This document shows, one piece after another, positions 60,333 to 64,000 of a stretch of 64,000 nt of DNA. The notes under the pieces were generated by a model. That model was not told where the DNA came from. It worked only from the letters and a program-made list of their open reading frames with translations, and did not search any database. Made by a program: the position numbers and the translations under genes. Numbering within the stretch: the stretch's first letter is position 1; each line of letters begins with the position of its first letter. This stretch comes from an uncultured delta proteobacterium (lineage in GTDB: Bacteria; Myxococcota; Myxococcia; Myxococcales; 40CM-4-68-19): NCBI GenBank assembly GCA_903911145.1, contig CAIWCD010000030.1:1-64000 (forward strand). The letters are read 5' to 3'.

Positions 60333-61904
60333 ATGACGCAGCGTCAAGTGCATGCGCGGTTCTCCTGGCTCTGCCTTGCGGCCTGTGCGTTGACGCTCGC
60401 GTGCGAGCCCAACGTCGAGGTCGACGCTGCCGCCGAGCCTCCGGTCGGGACGTGCGAGCTGGCGGTGACGCCGCCCTCGATTGACTACGGAACGGTATCC
60501 ATCAATACGGTTGCAACGGCGTCCGTGACGGTACGAAGCGTCGGCACCAATCGATGTCTCGTCTCTCTGGTTGCAATCGACGGCGCTTCCGATTCCGAAT
60601 TCTCCGTCGACAACCCGCCGCCCGCGAACCTGATTCTCGAGCCCGGCGTGAGCTGGCCGGTCGTCGTCTCGTTTCACGCCCAGAGCCGCGATCTGCCGCG
60701 CCTGCGGACGGGCACGCTCGACGTGCAATCGAACGATCCGAATCACCCGGCCCAGACGGTGGCGCTGGTCGCGAAGATCGATATCGGATGCGATCTGGCG
60801 ATCACCCCCAACCCGCTCAACTTCGGAAATCTCGCGCTCAACATCGTGCAGACCGACCAGCTCGCGCTGCAGAACAACGGCACGCGCGATTGCGTCATCT
60901 CGCAGCTTGCATTGGCGCCCAATACCGATCCCGATTTTACGCTCGCCATCGATCAAATCACGGCGTTCACGCTCTCTGCCGGGCAGAGCGCGTCGATCCC
61001 CGTCACGTTCGAGGCCACGGGCGCTCCGCCCAATCTGCGCACCGGAGCGCTCGACTTCATTCTCAACTCAACCAGCCAGACAGTCGCGTCGACCGTGAGT
61101 ATTCCATTGCAGGGGTATATCGATACCGAATGCACCTCTGCGAGCGAGCTGATCTATACCGTTGACGATCTGGGCCTGCTCGCGAGCTTCGACCCGACCT
61201 CGCTGACCTTCACGCAGATCGGCCACCTGAACTGCCCGACCCACTCGACGACGTTCTCGATGGCCGTCGATCAGCATGCAATCGCCTGGGTCGAATATAT
61301 GTCGGGCGAGATCTTCCGCGTCGATACCCGCGATGCCTCGTGCACGGCGACGACGTTTCAGCCTGGCCAGTTGGGGTTCGATAACTTCGGAATGGGCTTT
61401 CTCTTCCAGCCCTCCACTGGCGTGGATACCCTCTATATCGCCGGCGGGGCCTATTCGACGGGCGGCAATCTGGGTGGCCCAACAGAGCTTGGCACCATTT
61501 CGTTTCCCGATCTCACCGTGCATAGCATCGCTCCGGTTTCGATTGGCTGGCCGGAGTTGACGGGCACTGGAGATGGCCAGCTCTGGGGATTCGTCCCGCC
61601 CTTCGGCAGCGTGACCGGGGTCGCCACGCTCGCGCAGTTCGACCCCACGTCTGGTGCGACGCTGCATTCCTATAGCTATCCGGAGATCACCTCCCAGGGC
61701 GGCTGGGCGATGAAATTCTACGGCGGCTCGTTCTGGATCTTCCTCGGAAACTCCGTCTATGCGGTCTCCCGCGACACCGCCGCGCTGACGCTAGCCATCG
61801 ACGGCACGAGCCCCGATATCGTCGGCGCCGGCGTCTCCACCTGCGCGCCGCTGCACCCGACAGGCACACGTTCATTTCGCCGCGACCGGGCCGCCCGCCG
61901 ATGA
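60333..61904 (+). CDS. Lipoprotein with ASPM/choice-of-anchor-like Ig domains
   Basis: The 523-residue protein has a hydrophobic N-terminus ending in LTLACEPN, then two tandem Ig-like domains (about 30-145 and 150-260). The domain features are ITPNPLNFGNLALN and DYGTVSINTVATASVTV, and TGTLDVQSNDPNHPAQTVAL, as in choice-of-anchor-D/ASPM-SPD-2-Hydin proteins. The second half resembles a beta-propeller or repeat domain with IFRVDTRD and LYIAGGAYSTGGNL. ATG 60333 with GAGGG upstream is preferred to a frame extension at 60276. Its stop overlaps the next gene by ATGA. Confidence 0.72.
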   Translation: MTQRQVHARFSWLCLAACALTLACEPNVEVDAAAEPPVGTCELAVTPPSIDYGTVSINTVATASVTVRSVGTNRCLVSLVAIDGASDSEFSVDNPPPANLILEPGVSWPVVVSFHAQSRDLPRLRTGTLDVQSNDPNHPAQTVALVAKIDIGCDLAITPNPLNFGNLALNIVQTDQLALQNNGTRDCVISQLALAPNTDPDFTLAIDQITAFTLSAGQSASIPVTFEATGAPPNLRTGALDFILNSTSQTVASTVSIPLQGYIDTECTSASELIYTVDDLGLLASFDPTSLTFTQIGHLNCPTHSTTFSMAVDQHAIAWVEYMSGEIFRVDTRDASCTATTFQPGQLGFDNFGMGFLFQPSTGVDTLYIAGGAYSTGGNLGGPTELGTISFPDLTVHSIAPVSIGWPELTGTGDGQLWGFVPPFGSVTGVATLAQFDPTSGATLHSYSYPEITSQGGWAMKFYGGSFWIFLGNSVYAVSRDTAALTLAIDGTSPDIVGAGVSTCAPLHPTGTRSFRRDRAARR

Positions 61905-63856
61905 GTGAGGCGCCGCTCCAGCAAACGTCGCGCGCCGAACGGTTCGCGCTGCTGCTCGAATCGCTGCTGCTCTGGGCCGCGCTCGGTGCTGCGCTGGGAA
62001 TGGCGGGCTGGCTGCTCGCGCTGGGTCCGGGCATTCATAGCTTCGTCCTGGCCAACTCTGCGCTTCCTCATTGGCGCACTGGCCTGATGATTTCAATCGT
62101 GGCCTCCGCGTTCACGATGGCTGGCCTCGGCCTGCTTCGCTGGTATTTCCCGCAGCGCGATCTCACCGTATTTCAGCGCGCGGCGGTGCGATTGTCGCCG
62201 CTCGCGTGCGCGGCGTTTCTACCCCTCATCTTCAATTGGACTCTCTGGACAGGCCACGAGGCGGCCGCGCTCTGCTTGATCGCGCTGGCGGGTCTCGCCG
62301 CTGAATTCACGGTGCGCAAGAGTCTGGAGGCGGGGCCGGTGCTGCTCCCGATCGCGCTCCGGGAGCGGCTGCAGAACTTCAAGTCTCGTCTCGCGTTGGC
62401 AACCTGGATTGCGCCGCTGCTGGTCGGTGCCGGGATTGCCTACTATGCCGTCGTCTTTTCGCTCGCGACGGTGCGCAACGAATATCGACTGGTCACCAAG
62501 GATTTCGATCTCGGCATCGAGAACAACCTGATCTGGAATGCGATCCATTGGGGTCCGCTGTTCAAATCATCTCCGCTCGGTGGACCCGATTCCGTTCATA
62601 CCGGAATGCACCAGACCTTCTTCGCCTATATCATCGGCATTCCCTATCGGCTCTATCCGCACCCCGAGTTTCTTCTCGTCTTCCAGACCTTGCTGGTGGC
62701 CTTCGCGGCCGTTCCGCTCTTCCTCTGGGCGCGCACGAAGATCGGGCCGTGGGCCGCGGCGCTGCTTGCGCTGGCATATCTCTTCTATCCGCCTGTTCAC
62801 GGCGCAAACCTGTATGACTTCCATTACCAACCGCTCGCGCCGTTCTTCGTCTGGACCGCGCTCCTGCTCTACGAGCGCGGGAAGTTTGGCTGGGCCGCAT
62901 TCGTCACGCTGCTCGCGTTTTCCCTCCGCGAGGATATGTCGCTGATGATGGTCTTCATCGCGGGATATCTCTATTTCTCGCGGCAACGGCGAGTGGCCGG
63001 GCTCGCTCTGGGCGCGGTCTCCATGCTTGTCTTCATCGTCCAGAAGGGCATCATCATGCCGCGCTTCCTGAATGGTGAAGAGGCGTTCATCCATCAATAT
63101 GCGCAGATGGTCGCGCCCGGCGAAAAGGGCTTCTCCAGCGTGGTGAAGACCTTCCTCTTCAATCCTGCATTCACACTCGACAAGCTGCTCGACAAGAATA
63201 AAGGCATCTTTGCGCTGCAGATCTTCGCGCCGCTGATCTTCATTCCGTTTCGCAGCTGGATCGGCGTGCTGCTGCTCCTTCCGATCTTCTTCTTCAACTT
63301 CCTCTCGACCGATTACTGGCCGCTGACGCAGATATCATTTCAATACACAGTCTATGCCTCGATGTTCGTCTTCATCGCGATCGGTCATCTCTGGTGGCGT
63401 TCGCAGGATTTGGTGAAGACGCGCGCGATGCAGGCCGGGCTTCTGCTTGCGATGGCCAGCGCGTCGGTCTGCTTTGGCGGGCTCGTGCAGCACACGACAG
63501 CCAAGGGCGGCTGGGAGGCGATGCAGCTCAAGCTCACCGATCGGGATCGCCAGCGCCATGAGGAGTTCTACACGCTGGTGAACGAGATCCCTGCGTTGGT
63601 GCCGGTGGCGGCTGCTTCCTGGCTCGGCCCGCATCTCTCGTCGCGCCCGAACTGCTACACGCTTCGCCAGTGGCTGTCGGACACGGAATTCATCGTGTAC
63701 GAGCAGGGCTGGCTGCGCGACAACGAGCGCGAGACGATTCGGCGATATCTCGAGGGAGGAGCCTTTGGCCTCGAGGAGAAGCGCGGCTCCTTCTATCTGC
63801 TCAAGCGGGGCGCCGACCCGAGCAGAAACGGGGACGTGCTGGCGAGTCTGCGCTGA
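61901..63856 (+). CDS. DUF2079-family multi-spanning membrane protein
   Basis: The 651-residue protein has about ten to twelve hydrophobic helices. The family-type segments are TKDFDLGIENNLIWN, HTGMHQTFFAYIIGIPYRLYPHPEFLL and YDFHYQPLAPFF, followed by SLREDMSLM. These match DUF2079 proteins, which are related to membrane glycosyltransferases of the GT-C type. A soluble C-terminal part (from about 545) contains a WLGPHLSSRPNCYTLRQW segment. It overlaps the upstream lipoprotein gene by four bases. A role in glycosylating an exported product is possible, not shown. Confidence 0.8.
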   Translation: MSEAPLQQTSRAERFALLLESLLLWAALGAALGMAGWLLALGPGIHSFVLANSALPHWRTGLMISIVASAFTMAGLGLLRWYFPQRDLTVFQRAAVRLSPLACAAFLPLIFNWTLWTGHEAAALCLIALAGLAAEFTVRKSLEAGPVLLPIALRERLQNFKSRLALATWIAPLLVGAGIAYYAVVFSLATVRNEYRLVTKDFDLGIENNLIWNAIHWGPLFKSSPLGGPDSVHTGMHQTFFAYIIGIPYRLYPHPEFLLVFQTLLVAFAAVPLFLWARTKIGPWAAALLALAYLFYPPVHGANLYDFHYQPLAPFFVWTALLLYERGKFGWAAFVTLLAFSLREDMSLMMVFIAGYLYFSRQRRVAGLALGAVSMLVFIVQKGIIMPRFLNGEEAFIHQYAQMVAPGEKGFSSVVKTFLFNPAFTLDKLLDKNKGIFALQIFAPLIFIPFRSWIGVLLLLPIFFFNFLSTDYWPLTQISFQYTVYASMFVFIAIGHLWWRSQDLVKTRAMQAGLLLAMASASVCFGGLVQHTTAKGGWEAMQLKLTDRDRQRHEEFYTLVNEIPALVPVAAASWLGPHLSSRPNCYTLRQWLSDTEFIVYEQGWLRDNERETIRRYLEGGAFGLEEKRGSFYLLKRGADPSRNGDVLASLR

Positions 63857-63960
63857 TGCGCGCATGTGATCCAATGGTCGCCATATGTAGTTATAGATGA
63901 GTATTCAGCGCCATTGAATCAATGTTTGGTCATCAAATCGATCGATGCAACAGTGTCGGC

Positions 63961-64000
63961 ATGCGAATGCCCCACCTCGCGGCGATGCTGGTTCTTGGCG
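63961..64000 (+). CDS. Possible start of an exported protein running off the window
   Basis: ATG 63961 opens MRMPHLAAMLVLG, the beginning of a signal-peptide-like sequence, and continues to the window edge. The preceding 63857-63960 stretch is unusually AT-rich for this genome and could hold its promoter. No ribosome binding site is strong. Only 13 residues are visible. Confidence 0.3.
   Translation, partial: MRMPHLAAMLVLG

Overview
The window is GC-rich, densely packed chromosomal DNA of a Gram-negative bacterium. Predicted lipoproteins, Tat and Sec signal peptides, an outer-membrane-barrel candidate, an NADH-dehydrogenase-type respiratory complex and a menaquinone-type prenyl branch all point to an envelope with respiration. 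The abundance of large lipoproteins of uncertain function (collagen-like, Cys-rich, beta-propeller) is reminiscent of Myxococcota and related former Deltaproteobacteria, but no rRNA or marker gene is present, so the phylum is an inference. The metabolic content shows an organism able to degrade aromatic compounds anaerobically.

Layout. 1-13.1 kb: surface and signalling region, with three collagen-like (Gly-X-Y) lipoproteins, two of them tandem paralogues ending in a seven-repeat Asp-box propeller, a divergent pair of paralogous lipoproteins (one frameshifted), a hybrid histidine kinase and a stand-alone receiver protein. 13.1-23.8 kb: anaerobic benzoyl-CoA pathway. A leftward SDR + glutaryl-CoA dehydrogenase operon faces a rightward operon had-oah-(GNAT)-dch-bcrC-bcrB-bcrA-bcrD-(Rrf2 regulator), with two palindromes in the shared promoter region. 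23.8-30.9 kb: polyprenyl diphosphate synthase, UbiA/MenA-type prenyltransferase, an MDR dehydrogenase, a Tat-dependent small subunit + GMC flavoprotein pair with a C-x5-C-x3-C motif, a PLP enzyme and a truncated haemoglobin. 30.9-34.7 kb: envelope proteins of unknown function. 34.7-39.3 kb: pyruvate:ferredoxin oxidoreductase and a dihydroorotate-dehydrogenase-like protein. 39.8-53.0 kb: one tightly overlapping array korA-korB-nuoA-nuoBC-nuoD-nuoH-nuoI-nuoJ-nuoK-nuoL-nuoM-nuoN-ferredoxin. 53.0-64.0 kb: a GST, a fatty-acid-hydroxylase-family protein, a PIG-V-like membrane glycosyltransferase, a fadN/fadA beta-oxidation pair, a lipoprotein with ASPM/choice-of-anchor-like domains and a DUF2079 membrane protein.

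How it fits together. ATP-dependent (class I) benzoyl-CoA reductase needs very low-potential electrons from ferredoxin. The window encodes the reductase (BcrABCD), the downstream ring hydratase, dehydrogenase and ring-opening hydrolase, an SDR and FadN/FadA suitable for beta-oxidation of the ring-opened product, and glutaryl-CoA dehydrogenase. It also encodes two ferredoxin-reducing 2-oxoacid oxidoreductases (KorAB, PFOR) and a ferredoxin with the CxxC-x8-CxxxC second-cluster spacing seen in benzoyl-CoA-reductase donors. The complex I array lacks nuoE, nuoF and nuoG between nuoD and nuoH, so it probably oxidises reduced ferredoxin (or another donor) rather than NADH. The most interesting reading is a ferredoxin pool shared between aromatic-ring reduction and a proton-pumping, NADH-module-less complex I. 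Many adjacent genes overlap by ATGA/GTGA, implying translational coupling. No tRNA, rRNA, CRISPR array, insertion sequence or prophage was recognised.
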